A stretch of 64,000 nt of DNA from JBEBSD01 sp040394475 (GTDB lineage: Bacteria > Bacteroidota > Bacteroidia > Cytophagales > Spirosomataceae): NCBI GenBank assembly GCA_040394475.1, contig JBEBSD010000006.1, positions 90,275 to 154,274 on the forward strand. The letters are read 5' to 3'. Each line of letters opens with the position of its first letter. Within the stretch, counting starts at the first letter, position 1. Both the position numbers and the translations under genes were made by a program. Under the pieces are notes generated by a model, which was given only the letters and a program-made list of their open reading frames with translations, ran no database searches and was not told the origin of the DNA. Below are positions 51,616 through 61,256 of the stretch, in pieces.

Positions 51616-54600
51616 ATGGAAACCGCTCCGACCGAACCTGCCGGCACTACTCCGGAATTACCTCCTTTCGACTACGCCAGAAACTCACAGATCAAGAAAA
51701 TTTACCTGGAAATCCCGGGCGGATACGACTATCATCATGAGTCGCTGAACCGGAATGACGACGGTAAATTTCTGGGGCGTGAAAAAATCACCAAATCGTT
51801 TGTCAATATTCTCAGAAGCTCGTCCAAAAAGGGAGTTTACCTGGTAACAGGCTACCGGGGAATGGGAAAAACGAGCTTCGTGAAAAGTGTGATCGAGGCG
51901 CTGAAACGTAAAAAACAGACCAAAGCCGATGGTATTGCCGCTCTTCTGAGGTACTGGTGGCAGTTTCTCGTCCGGTTCCTAAGGAAGGAGCGGCGAACCG
52001 AAAGTAAACCACTGAAAATAAAAGACTTCACCATCAGCCTGGCGCAATCGGAGCTAAAGGACATTGATATCCTGAAGCACATTGTTAACAAGCTGCTGGC
52101 TGACATGGAAGATTTCCCCGGACAACGGGTGTCGCGATGGTTCAACATGGGAAACCTGATGAGCTGGACCTGGCTGACGGCTACCTTGTTTTTAATGACG
52201 CTTTATGTCTACCAGCCCGGGGCGTCGGTGGAGGATACGTCGAAGGACGTCCTGACCAGCATGCTCGGTTTGCTCACGTTTTCGGCCTTGCTGGCCTTTT
52301 TTGCGAATAAAATGCTGGCTTGGATGTATGATAAAGTAACCATGCTGAAGCCGGAAGTGATCGTGTTATGGATAGTGGTCGGGTGCGCTTTTGTGTATGC
52401 ATTCTTTAAAGAAACTGAAACAATCGGTTATATTCTTTTAGGAGGGAAAGGCTCGCCTGTGACAGCCGCATTATTTCCTTATTTTGTGTTCCTGGTACTC
52501 GGTAACCTGTTGCTGCTGGGGCTCTCATTCATGCCCTGGTTTCATACGAAGAAAGACCCGGTAAAAGAGCCTGGTAAGGTGAGAGAGCCTGTTAAGAGAC
52601 TATACGATCGTTTAAAGCACCTACATGACCGCTGTTATTCCCAGGTTACAAAAGAAGACCAGATCCAGGGAATCCTGACCACTTCCGTTTCAACCCTTTT
52701 TAACCGCAACCACAAAGTGTTCCCGCTGGCCAATCCCCGGGAAATTGAAAATGAGCTGATCGAAATCATCAAAATGCTCAGCGCGTATTTTCAATACATC
52801 TTTGTTTTTGACGAGCTGGACAAGGTGGACCCGGCGTACGAATCCACTTCGGATGCGCAGGCAAATGGCAGGTCCAATTACCTCAATGAACTGACTGAGC
52901 GGAGGCGGATGGTGATCGGGATACTGGCATCCCTCAAGTATTTTATCAATGAGGCCGAAGCAAAATTTATCTTTATCGCGGGCCGCGAAATGTTTGATGC
53001 GGCCATGGCAGATATTTCCGACCGGCAGTCGGCTATCGGGAGTATTTTTCATAAAGTAATCTACGTAGACAGTTTCCTGAAAGACCAGCCTACCGGTGGC
53101 AGCACGGTCCTCCACATCGGAGGGATTATTGAAAGATACCTTCAGAATGCCCTGATGAAGGCGGAGCAGGAAGAAGCGCCGGAGGACGACCGCAATTTTC
53201 TTGCTTCGTATTATACCTATTTAACCAAAGACCGGAAAGACGTACCGGTACCCCAGGGCGAAGAAGAGGTACACACACTCAAGGGAAAGGAGGCGAAAAT
53301 GGTGATTTTTACCTTGCAGAATTTTTTGGGTTACCTGTTGTATCGGAGCAATGGCTCGCCTAAAAAGGTCATGAAGCTTTTTGAAGAACATGTCGAGGTA
53401 ATTTCAAAAGAAGAGCTGTTACGGGTCAGCAGCGAGAGTATTCTATTTCGCACCGGGAAGGGCGGGGAATCGAAACATTACCTGGTATTCGGCTATTTTA
53501 CCCAGTATCGGCTAGGGTTTACCAACTATTTGTTCCAGCCATTCCTGACCATGAACAGTAGCTTTGTCAAGGTATTGAGCGACAATACCCTTGTCTCTAT
53601 AGCCTTCCTGATGGATAGCCTCATTAAATTTCACCCCTTTGCCTTTTCCAATCAGAACCTGGAGCTGCTCCCGGAGATCATGGCCAGCAACCGGACCCCT
53701 ATCTCCCGGCCCTTTCTGAATGACCTCATCAGCTTTATGGGGCAAAACCTGATCCGGAAAACCGAAGGCGGAATGTTTGAATTTAAATTCTACGACCGGA
53801 CCCACAACGAGATTGTTTACATCACGAAGCTGTTTGAAGAGGAGGCCGCGGCATTCAATTTTTCACATGATGAAACCTACCCGATCAAGGCGCACCTGAT
53901 CCGTAAAATACGGGACCTTCGTGCTACGCATGTTACCAATTCGATGGTGATCACGGCTGATGCAAACCCGTTGGTTTCAGTGCTCTTTTTGAACCGGCTG
54001 CTTGGCGATGTGTATTTCCAGGACGAGGAGTTCCAGGAAGCGATCGTCAGCTACCAGGATGCCTTACAGCTCATCGACCTCAACCGGCTCAATTCCCCAA
54101 ACCACCTGGTCAATTTTATCATTGTCAAACTGAAACTGGGGCTTACGTACGAAAAACTGAAATCCTATGAAATTGCATTAGGCCACTATGCCAATGTGAT
54201 CGAGGAAGCATCCCGCCTTTTGACAACACATCCTGCGGAGTACAATTTAATTTACCGCGACTTACTGGTGTTGGTCATGCAGGCGTACCTGGCTTCCATA
54301 GCAGTGCATGAAAAGCTGTTTGAAGGAACTACGTTTAAAAAGCTCAAAGTGCATGTCGACAGTTTTGAAAATTTGCTGGAAGGCTACGAAATCAAGTATG
54401 AAAACAGGGATATTATCCGGATGTCTTTTTACAAAGGGATCGGTAATATCCTGTATTTCAAAAATGCGGTGCTTCCTTACAGGTACCGGGTAGACGAATT
54501 ACCCAAAATAAACAGCACGGGCAGCAATGAAGAGATTCTGAAATACTATTCAAGGCATTTGGGGGAAGAATTGATTTGCGAAAGTTTTGACGAGCTGAGT

Positions 54601-56682
54601 ATCTTTAGAAATCCCAAGCTCTTAAATGCGGAGGCAAGGATTTCTTTTTCAACCTACCTGTATTATAAGAAGTCGCTGCAAGAAATACTGGGAAGTCAGG
54701 CGAGCGATTTGCCTTCCCTGCTTGCCGACTGCAAGCCATTGATCTACAACGAGCATCAGGGGGACGAAGAGGGACATAGAAGCCTGCAGCATACGCGACG
54801 TATCCGGAACATCGGGCACCTCCTGTCACAGATAGGAGATTACCTGTTTCCGTTGGTGCAGACGGAAAACGTTGATGTGATTGAGGCACTGGGTTGCTTT
54901 TACTACGATCCGGCAATTGATTGTGACAGTACGAAAAGCCGTTATTATACTACCATTGAAAGGGCCAGGGAAAGGCTGTTCAGAGACTATCTGTGCAATG
55001 AGGAGGGGGTTCGCGACGATTTGCGATCGGGTGACCCTGATGCCGGTAAAATCCATCCGCGCCTGGTTATCCATCTCTACTGCATGGCCTCCCTGTTTTA
55101 CCTGGAGGCAGACGAACGTTCCAATTCGGCTTTTCAATTACGGAAGATGGTCACCGTATTCCGGATGGTCAAGCTGGTGAGCCGGCAGGAGAGCGTGTTA
55201 TTCCGGTTGGTCAAAAAGATGCAAAAATTGGATTTAAAGGGAAGGTATCAAACAGGAGTTGCTATTGTCAATGCTCATATTGCTGATGTCAATGCTCAAT
55301 TTAAATCGGTATCAAATACCCTAAAAGAGCAAAGGAGCGGCGAATGTATAAAAGAGAAGGAAAACCTCCAATATGAAAAGCTGTTGCATCACTGCAATCG
55401 GTTAATGGCCTGGATTAAGGACTTGTTAAATCAATATCGTTTAGATAAATCTGTACCCGAGATTGAAAAAAACGAAGGCTTGCATCAAATAGAGAATCTC
55501 CGCCGGATAGTGACCATGTTACAGTATTTTTCCGGCTCCCCTCCCGTTTATACGGCAATCAGCCGCCTGGAGACTAATCTCTTAAAGCGGATTTTAATCC
55601 TTTACAGCCTGACCAGCCATTCATCGGACCGGCCCCAGATCGCCAAATTCAAGAATTATTTTAATCTTGATACCATTCGCTCGTCGCATAAAGACTCGAA
55701 TGAACTCTACAGTAACCTGTCCAATAACCCCGACACCAAAGAAGCAACGCTCGCCTTTGCGCAATTGAAAATAAAGTATTACGAATTTCCTGAAGCCGAC
55801 GGGTCCGGGACCCTGGAGGAGTACTTTCGGAAGATACCGGAAAGCAAGCTTCTTTCGCCCTACAACAGCTTCAGCTTTCAGAATTCACGGTTGTTGGAAC
55901 TGAATCTTCATACGCGTGTGAATTATCACATCCTGGAGAAGTATATCAAGCCCCGCATGGGGGTGCCCCCTTTCGATATCATGAAGGAGTGGCATACCCA
56001 CCACGTCTATTCCTACAACCTGTTCAGTATTGATGAAGGGGGATTTGTGAAGCCCGATGAAGAAGGGGAAAAAGCAAGGACTGCCCTGCAATCGTTTTCG
56101 GAAGGGATGTCACCCCAACTGCTCAGAGAGTACGGCGACCTGGTGATCAATTCGATCTACAACCTGACGGTGATGAAAGATATTACCAATACCTACGAAA
56201 TCAATTACAAGCTCAGCCATTCTTTTCTGGGAAGGATCCACCAGGATAATGCCTTTTGGATCAGCCAGTTTTACCTGTGCAGGCTTATCGAGTATTTCAG
56301 GATTTCAGGCGCGCCGGATGAAGCGGCAACCGGCGCCCTGAAGAAGGACCCGGTTGAAAAAAGACTGAAATCATTGATCGGAGCACAGAGTTTGATTACC
56401 CTGGATGCCCTTACCGAATACCAGATTGCGTTACAGTGCTATTCGAAAGCCTTCAAAATGCACAAAGAAGGGTCCGGATACCAGGACCGCATGAAGACGT
56501 TCATTTTCCTGGAAGATGATTTCAACGATAACCTGTACCATTTCGGTGCGGCGATAGAACGGCTCAAGATCAATTCGGGCCAAATCGAATCGGGTAGAAA
56601 AACAATCAAGGAATGCCTGGAAAAGGCAAACATGTACAAGTACGTGACATTTATCGGATACGAGGGCGAAGAAGCCGGCTAA
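51616..56682 (+). CDS. Giant membrane P-loop ATPase, KAP-like, with TPR-type helical tail
   Basis: A 1688-residue protein with no recognised name. The Walker A motif is GYRGMGKTS (79-87). Instead of an uninterrupted P-loop domain, four hydrophobic segments follow (about 178-199, 213-231, 247-265, 285-305). Walker B comes only at YIFVFDELDKVD (394-405), then a sensor-like block FIFIAGREMFD (451-461) and NGSPKKVMKLFEEHV (579-593), which resembles the arginine/NPR lid of KAP and STAND ATPases. Membrane helices inserted between Walker A and B are the mark of KAP-type NTPases. After a possible winged-helix region (about 685-745) comes a tail of about 900 residues, with TPR patterns near 788-870 and a more AT-rich coiled-coil-like stretch near 1200-1295. 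It is monocistronic and convergent with ftsH. Defence, cytoskeletal scaffolding or signalling are all possible. Confidence 0.85.
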   Translation: METAPTEPAGTTPELPPFDYARNSQIKKIYLEIPGGYDYHHESLNRNDDGKFLGREKITKSFVNILRSSSKKGVYLVTGYRGMGKTSFVKSVIEALKRKKQTKADGIAALLRYWWQFLVRFLRKERRTESKPLKIKDFTISLAQSELKDIDILKHIVNKLLADMEDFPGQRVSRWFNMGNLMSWTWLTATLFLMTLYVYQPGASVEDTSKDVLTSMLGLLTFSALLAFFANKMLAWMYDKVTMLKPEVIVLWIVVGCAFVYAFFKETETIGYILLGGKGSPVTAALFPYFVFLVLGNLLLLGLSFMPWFHTKKDPVKEPGKVREPVKRLYDRLKHLHDRCYSQVTKEDQIQGILTTSVSTLFNRNHKVFPLANPREIENELIEIIKMLSAYFQYIFVFDELDKVDPAYESTSDAQANGRSNYLNELTERRRMVIGILASLKYFINEAEAKFIFIAGREMFDAAMADISDRQSAIGSIFHKVIYVDSFLKDQPTGGSTVLHIGGIIERYLQNALMKAEQEEAPEDDRNFLASYYTYLTKDRKDVPVPQGEEEVHTLKGKEAKMVIFTLQNFLGYLLYRSNGSPKKVMKLFEEHVEVISKEELLRVSSESILFRTGKGGESKHYLVFGYFTQYRLGFTNYLFQPFLTMNSSFVKVLSDNTLVSIAFLMDSLIKFHPFAFSNQNLELLPEIMASNRTPISRPFLNDLISFMGQNLIRKTEGGMFEFKFYDRTHNEIVYITKLFEEEAAAFNFSHDETYPIKAHLIRKIRDLRATHVTNSMVITADANPLVSVLFLNRLLGDVYFQDEEFQEAIVSYQDALQLIDLNRLNSPNHLVNFIIVKLKLGLTYEKLKSYEIALGHYANVIEEASRLLTTHPAEYNLIYRDLLVLVMQAYLASIAVHEKLFEGTTFKKLKVHVDSFENLLEGYEIKYENRDIIRMSFYKGIGNILYFKNAVLPYRYRVDELPKINSTGSNEEILKYYSRHLGEELICESFDELSIFRNPKLLNAEARISFSTYLYYKKSLQEILGSQASDLPSLLADCKPLIYNEHQGDEEGHRSLQHTRRIRNIGHLLSQIGDYLFPLVQTENVDVIEALGCFYYDPAIDCDSTKSRYYTTIERARERLFRDYLCNEEGVRDDLRSGDPDAGKIHPRLVIHLYCMASLFYLEADERSNSAFQLRKMVTVFRMVKLVSRQESVLFRLVKKMQKLDLKGRYQTGVAIVNAHIADVNAQFKSVSNTLKEQRSGECIKEKENLQYEKLLHHCNRLMAWIKDLLNQYRLDKSVPEIEKNEGLHQIENLRRIVTMLQYFSGSPPVYTAISRLETNLLKRILILYSLTSHSSDRPQIAKFKNYFNLDTIRSSHKDSNELYSNLSNNPDTKEATLAFAQLKIKYYEFPEADGSGTLEEYFRKIPESKLLSPYNSFSFQNSRLLELNLHTRVNYHILEKYIKPRMGVPPFDIMKEWHTHHVYSYNLFSIDEGGFVKPDEEGEKARTALQSFSEGMSPQLLREYGDLVINSIYNLTVMKDITNTYEINYKLSHSFLGRIHQDNAFWISQFYLCRLIEYFRISGAPDEAATGALKKDPVEKRLKSLIGAQSLITLDALTEYQIALQCYSKAFKMHKEGSGYQDRMKTFIFLEDDFNDNLYHFGAAIERLKINSGQIESGRKTIKECLEKANMYKYVTFIGYEGEEAG

Positions 56683-56715
56683 ATGACCGGGAGCGCTTGC
56701 CTGCCGCAGCGTCCG

Positions 56716-58695
56716 CTACATTTCCGACAGCTTCCGGGTTTCCAGAGGGGGTGCGGGCGGGAGGCCCGTCGCTTCCAGAATTTCCTGTTCGTCCAGCGTT
56801 TCACGTGCCAAAAGGGCATTTACCAGGGCATCCAGCGCGTCCTTGTATCGGAGCAGTAATTGCCGCGCCTCCTGATGGCATTCGGCAATAATGCGCAGCA
56901 CCTCCGTGTCGATCCGCCGGGCGGTCTCTTCACTGTACGGACGTGCGGAACCGTAAAAACCGGTGCCTCCGCCCAGGTATTCATTTTGCCGGGGCGCGAG
57001 CTGGACCATTCCCAGTTCATCACTCATTCCCCAGCGGGTCACCATGCCCCTTGCCAATTGTGTAGCCTGCTCGATGTCGCTTTCTGCCCCTGTGGTTTTG
57101 GTGCCGTAGATGATTTCCTCGGCGCTCCGGCCCCCCAGGATACCGATAATACGGGCTCTCAGGTAGCTCTCCGGGTAATTGTACCGATCGCTGTCCGGAC
57201 GTTGGTAGGTAACCCCGAGAGCCTGGCCCCGCGGGACGATCGTTACCCGGTTGACCGGGTCAGCCCCCGGCACGACCAGGCCCAGAATAGCATGTCCTCC
57301 CTCGTGATAGGCAATGCGTTCGCGGTCCTGGTGGCTCAGCAGCAAGGGACGTTCCGGCCCCAGCATGATTTTTTCGAGGGCATCCATAAAGTTTTTCAAC
57401 GTGAGCTGTTCCTGGCCGTTGCGGGCCGCCATAAGGGCCGCCTCGTTCACCAGGTTGCGCAGATCAGCCCCCGACAGGCCCGGGGTGGCTGCTCCCACTT
57501 CGTCGAAGTTAAAATCGTTTTCCAGGGGAACTTTCCGGGTATGTACTTTCAGGATGGCGATCCGGCCATTTTTATCGGGTAGGTTGACCACGATCCGCCG
57601 GTCGAAGCGACCTGCCCGCATTAAAGCTTTGTCCAGCACATCGGGTTGATTAGTGGCAGCCAGTACAATCACGCCTTCTTTACTGGAAAAACCATCCATT
57701 TCGGTCAGGATCTGGTTAAGCGTTTGTTCTTGCTCGCCGCCTCCGCCATAGACATTTTGTCCCCGCGCCCGGCCAATAGAGTCGAGTTCGTCGATAAATA
57801 CAATAGCTGGGGCGTGTTCCCGCGCCTGCTTGAACAGGTCGCGAACCCGGGCCGCTCCGACTCCTACGATCATTTCCACAAATTCGGAAGCGCTCATCGA
57901 GAAAAAAGGGACCCCGGCTTCTCCGGCAACAGCCCTTGCCAGCAAGGTTTTCCCCGTTCCCGGAGCCCCGATTAATAATACGCCTTTGGGGGCCGTTCCC
58001 CCTAAACGGGTATATTTGGTAGGGTTTTTGAGAAAATCCACAATTTCCACCAATTCATTTTCGGCTTCATCTATTCCGGCAACATCGTCGAAACTAACCT
58101 TCGTATCGATTTCCTGGTCGAAGCGTTTGGCAGAACTTTTGCCCATCCCCATCATGCTGCCCATTCCCATGCCGCTTTGTTTCCGGGCGCGGCGGTACAT
58201 CCAGACATAGAAACCGATAATAAGCAAGGCCGGACCAAAGAACGAAAGCAGGGATAAAAACGGGTTGGGTTCCTCCATGATCGGATCGGCGCGGATCTCG
58301 ACGCCATGACCGATTAGAAGCGATTCCAGTCCGGGTTCTGCAAAGGAGGGGATGATCGTTGTAAAGGCGTGAACCTTCAGCTCCTCCTGTTTGGCAGCCG
58401 GCTGGATGGTTTCGGGGGTAGGGGGCGTGTAGGTGATGGTATCGGTGAATACTCCCGTAATCACCTCGCCCTTGTTATAGATCTGCTTGACATTGTCTTT
58501 TTGAACCTCTTCTTTGAAGACCGTATAGGGGATAACCACCGGTGCATCGCGGTCGGGGAAGAAGGTTTTGACCAGAAAGTAATTGATCAGCAACAGGCCG
58601 AGAAACCACCACCACGTACGACGCGGTGGTATGCCAGGTGTCGGCGGGGCGGGTTTATTGGCGGGAGCAGGGTTTGAAGGTTTTGGTGTACTCAT
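56716..58695 (-). CDS. ftsH: ATP-dependent zinc metalloprotease FtsH
   Basis: A 659-residue membrane AAA protease; the ATG at 58695 is preferred to an upstream frame. Two transmembrane helices (about 28-46 and 147-165) flank a periplasmic domain and a proline-rich N-terminus. Walker A is IGAPGTGKT (near 243-251), Walker B is VFIDELDSIGR, and the second region of homology follows. The metalloprotease motif is HEGGH (464-468); the third ligand lies in the downstream region. It degrades membrane and misfolded proteins. It is convergent with the KAP-like ATPase gene, with about 33 bp between stops, so shared function is not implied. Confidence 0.97.
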   Translation of the reverse strand: MSTPKPSNPAPANKPAPPTPGIPPRRTWWWFLGLLLINYFLVKTFFPDRDAPVVIPYTVFKEEVQKDNVKQIYNKGEVITGVFTDTITYTPPTPETIQPAAKQEELKVHAFTTIIPSFAEPGLESLLIGHGVEIRADPIMEEPNPFLSLLSFFGPALLIIGFYVWMYRRARKQSGMGMGSMMGMGKSSAKRFDQEIDTKVSFDDVAGIDEAENELVEIVDFLKNPTKYTRLGGTAPKGVLLIGAPGTGKTLLARAVAGEAGVPFFSMSASEFVEMIVGVGAARVRDLFKQAREHAPAIVFIDELDSIGRARGQNVYGGGGEQEQTLNQILTEMDGFSSKEGVIVLAATNQPDVLDKALMRAGRFDRRIVVNLPDKNGRIAILKVHTRKVPLENDFNFDEVGAATPGLSGADLRNLVNEAALMAARNGQEQLTLKNFMDALEKIMLGPERPLLLSHQDRERIAYHEGGHAILGLVVPGADPVNRVTIVPRGQALGVTYQRPDSDRYNYPESYLRARIIGILGGRSAEEIIYGTKTTGAESDIEQATQLARGMVTRWGMSDELGMVQLAPRQNEYLGGGTGFYGSARPYSEETARRIDTEVLRIIAECHQEARQLLLRYKDALDALVNALLARETLDEQEILEATGLPPAPPLETRKLSEM

Positions 58696-58940
58696 CGCAT
58701 TTATGGGGCTACAGTGGATGACATGCAAGGTAGGGAAATTTAACCTGGGGATCAACCGGCCGCAGGCCGCTTTCGGGGAGGCTGTCGCCCGGGGCGTAAT
58801 GCGCAGGGGGGCTTCTCCGGGACGGAACCCACAGACCGTCTCGGGGAGCGCCCGGGGAGAGATTTGTCCGGGAAATGTTATAAAATGGCCGAAAGAAATA
58901 CTATCTTAGCAAGTAACGTTTCATTTACATTGTATGCGTG

Positions 58941-59411
58941 ATGACTGCTTCTGAGAAATTTATGCGCAAGGCCATCGCCTTATCCCTGGCAAACATAAGT
59001 GCGGGAGGCGGTCCGTTCGGAGCGGTGATAGTAAAAGACGGAGCAATCGTTGCGACCGGTGTAAACCGGGTAACAGCCGACACCGATCCGACGGCCCACG
59101 CCGAGGTAACTGCGATCCGGAATGCCGCGGGCAAATTACAATCGTTTGATTTATCCGGCTGTGAAATCTACACCTCCTGCGAGCCCTGCCCGATGTGCCT
59201 GGGAGCTATTTACTGGGCCCGGATTAGCAAAATGTACTATGGCAATACCAAGGAAAATGCCAAAGCGGCCGGCTTCGACGATGCCTTTATCTATGAAGAA
59301 ATCGATTTAAGGCCCGGGGAACGCCGGTTGAAAACGATCCAACTCCTTCCCGAGGAAGCCCGGAAAGCGTTTGAAGCCTGGCAGGCCACCGTTGAAAAAA
59401 AATCCTACTAG
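58941..59411 (+). CDS. guaD: Nucleoside/guanine deaminase (CDA fold)
   Basis: A 156-residue cytosine/guanine-deaminase-fold enzyme. Zinc is bound by H and E in THAEVTA-type sequence (PTAHAEVTAIRNA) and two cysteines in SCEPCPMCLGAIYWA, all conserved. The later segment KENAKAAGFDDAFIYEEI resembles the guanine-deaminase subgroup (B. subtilis GuaD) more than tRNA adenosine deaminase. The ATG at 58941 is preferred to the adjacent GTG at 58938. It would convert guanine to xanthine. It precedes a long repeat element. Confidence 0.88.
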   Translation: MTASEKFMRKAIALSLANISAGGGPFGAVIVKDGAIVATGVNRVTADTDPTAHAEVTAIRNAAGKLQSFDLSGCEIYTSCEPCPMCLGAIYWARISKMYYGNTKENAKAAGFDDAFIYEEIDLRPGERRLKTIQLLPEEARKAFEAWQATVEKKSY

Positions 59412-59423
59412 CGCCACCAACGT

Positions 59424-59760
59424 ACCATGGTCTGTGTCCCCACAGACCATCCCGGATCCGGCAAGGAAGAAAAGTGGACTGTGAAGACAAAAGCCACTGG
59501 CAGCCGATAGCCGATATCTGACCTCCGAAAGCCGAAAGCCGACCTCCGATAGCCGAAAGCTGACCTCCGATAGCCGATCTCCGATAGCCGTACCATGGTC
59601 TGTGTCCCCACAGACCATCCCGGATCCGGCCAGAAAAAAAAGTGGACTGTGAAGACAAAGGCCCCTGACCAACCTCCGATAGCCGAAAGCCGACCTCCGA
59701 TAGCCGAAAGCCGACCTCCGATAGCCGAAAGCTGACCTCCGAAAGCCGAAAGCCGATCTC
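59424..59760. repeat. Duplicated hairpin plus GCCGATAGCC array element
   Basis: Two copies of one unit lie 168 bp apart. Each starts with a hairpin (ATGGTCTGTG-TCCC-CACAGACCAT at 59427-59450 and 59595-59618), then CCCGGATCCGG, then AAAGTGGACTGTGAAGACAAA, and a run of GCCGATAGCC, GCCGAAAGCC and GACCTCCGATAGCC units. Parts occur at 1945-1967 and 36533-36700 too. This is not a CRISPR array, since no unique spacers exist. Confidence 0.9.
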
Positions 59761-59792
59761 CCCCAGCCCCCACCCGTGAAATCACTCTTTAA

Positions 59793-59824
59793 TTTGCCCG
59801 GTTGCTAATCCCTTTCTACTTTTG
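59793..59824 (+). promoter_or_regulatory. Bacteroidota promoter of the MscS gene
   Basis: TTTG (59793-59796) and TACTTTTG (59817-59824) are exact matches to -33 and -7 with a 20-nt spacing. The expected leader to the ATG at 59890 is about 58 nt. This is the best promoter match in the window. Confidence 0.65.
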
Positions 59825-59889
59825 CCGGAGCAAGCCATCGGCGACGTTCGCCTCCGCTTCCTGCAAACCGGAAGCTAATTACAAGCAGT

Positions 59890-61176
59890 ATGAGCAATTT
59901 GGAAAGACACCTGGAAAGAATACTATCAACCATTGGTTTATCGGGTGACAGCCTGGAATACTGGCGTTTTCTGATGCTTGCGGTCTTACTGATGCTGGTC
60001 AGCTACACGGCTTTCAGACTTACCAAAAGCTATATCATCGGCCTGTTGTACGCGGTTTTTAAAAGAACCGCCTTTACCTGGGACGATGTGCTGGTCGACA
60101 GGAATGCGCTGAACAGTATGGCGCATATCGTTCCGGCCGTATTGATCAAGGCGGCTGTTCCATTGCTGTTCAGGGATTTTGAAGCGCTGATTCCATTTGC
60201 CGGTAAACTGGCTAACTGCTATTTATTGGTAGTTGGAATGGGAGTCGTAATTTCCTTTGTGAGCACCGTGGAGTATATCCTTTCCCAATCGGTGGTGTTT
60301 GCGGAGAAGCCGGTTTCCAGTTATTTTCAGCTGGTACGGATGGTCATCTATATTATCACGTTTATTCTGGTGCTTTCCGAGCTGCTTAATAAGACACCGG
60401 TTTATTTCCTGAGCGCTTTCGGGGCAATGACGGCCGTGCTGCTCCTCATTTTCAAGGATACGATTATGGGATTGGTAGCCAGTGTCCAGATTTCCGCCAA
60501 CGAAATGGTGCGGGTAGGAGATTGGGTGGAAATGCCGAAGTTCAATGCGGACGGAGACGTTATCGCCATAAACCTGTATACGGTCAAAATCAGGAACTGG
60601 GATAAAACCATTACCACCGTACCTACTTATTATTTTATTACGGACAGTTTTAAGAACTGGCGGGGGATGCATGAAAGCGGCGGAAGAAGGATCAAACGGT
60701 CACTGTATATCAACGTGAACTCGGTTAGGTTTGTGGATCCGCTGACAAGGGAGCAGTATAAGAAATACTTTCTGATTAAGGATTTTATAGCCAGTAGGCA
60801 ACTGGAAATCGATGCGTTTAACGCGCAGCATGACGTTGATACATCGCAGCTGATCAACGGTCGCCGCATGACCAATATAGGGGTCTTCCGGAATTATGCA
60901 CAGGCTTACCTGACCAGCCATCCGCTTATCCGGCAGGACATGACATTGCTGGTGCGGCAGCTTGCTATGGAAGACAGGGGGCTGCCCCTCGAAGTCTATT
61001 GTTTTACAGCTACTACCAAATGGCGGGATTATGAGGAGATACAATCCAATATTTTTGACCACCTCATTGCGGCAGCCGGCTTCTTCGATCTGGAGCTTTT
61101 CCAGCAACCCAGCGGGCGGGATTTCTCCAACCGGTTTAAAACACCGCCGGAAGCAAGAGCGGAAACCGCCGGATAA
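59890..61176 (+). CDS. Mechanosensitive ion channel, MscS family (YbdG-like)
   Basis: A 428-residue inner-membrane channel. Five hydrophobic segments precede the pore helix (FLSAFGAMTAVLLLIFKDTIMGLVASVQISANEMVRVGDWVEM), which has the MscS beta-domain junction (RVGDWVE). The soluble C-terminal vestibule follows (NLYTVKIRNWDKTITTVPTYYFITDSFKNWRGM). The long C-terminal domain is typical of the YbdG-like subgroup rather than the minimal MscS of 286 residues. It opens under turgor to release solutes. A strong promoter candidate is directly upstream. Confidence 0.94.
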   Translation: MSNLERHLERILSTIGLSGDSLEYWRFLMLAVLLMLVSYTAFRLTKSYIIGLLYAVFKRTAFTWDDVLVDRNALNSMAHIVPAVLIKAAVPLLFRDFEALIPFAGKLANCYLLVVGMGVVISFVSTVEYILSQSVVFAEKPVSSYFQLVRMVIYIITFILVLSELLNKTPVYFLSAFGAMTAVLLLIFKDTIMGLVASVQISANEMVRVGDWVEMPKFNADGDVIAINLYTVKIRNWDKTITTVPTYYFITDSFKNWRGMHESGGRRIKRSLYINVNSVRFVDPLTREQYKKYFLIKDFIASRQLEIDAFNAQHDVDTSQLINGRRMTNIGVFRNYAQAYLTSHPLIRQDMTLLVRQLAMEDRGLPLEVYCFTATTKWRDYEEIQSNIFDHLIAAAGFFDLELFQQPSGRDFSNRFKTPPEARAETAG

Positions 61177-61256
61177 TTACTTTTTTAAATAAAAATAAAA
61201 CAATTTCAGGAAAAAATAGTTAGTTATACAGGTCACCTATATAAACTGTTAACTAT

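Noticed and set aside
49564..58695. Multi-gene defence island around the KAP-like ATPase
   Set aside because: Neighbours are baeRF and ftsH, which are housekeeping-like; no nuclease, toxin, reverse transcriptase or restriction gene is adjacent.
59480..59760. Possible CRISPR array
   Set aside because: Units are 10-20 bp, nearly identical, contiguous and without unique spacers; no cas genes in the window.
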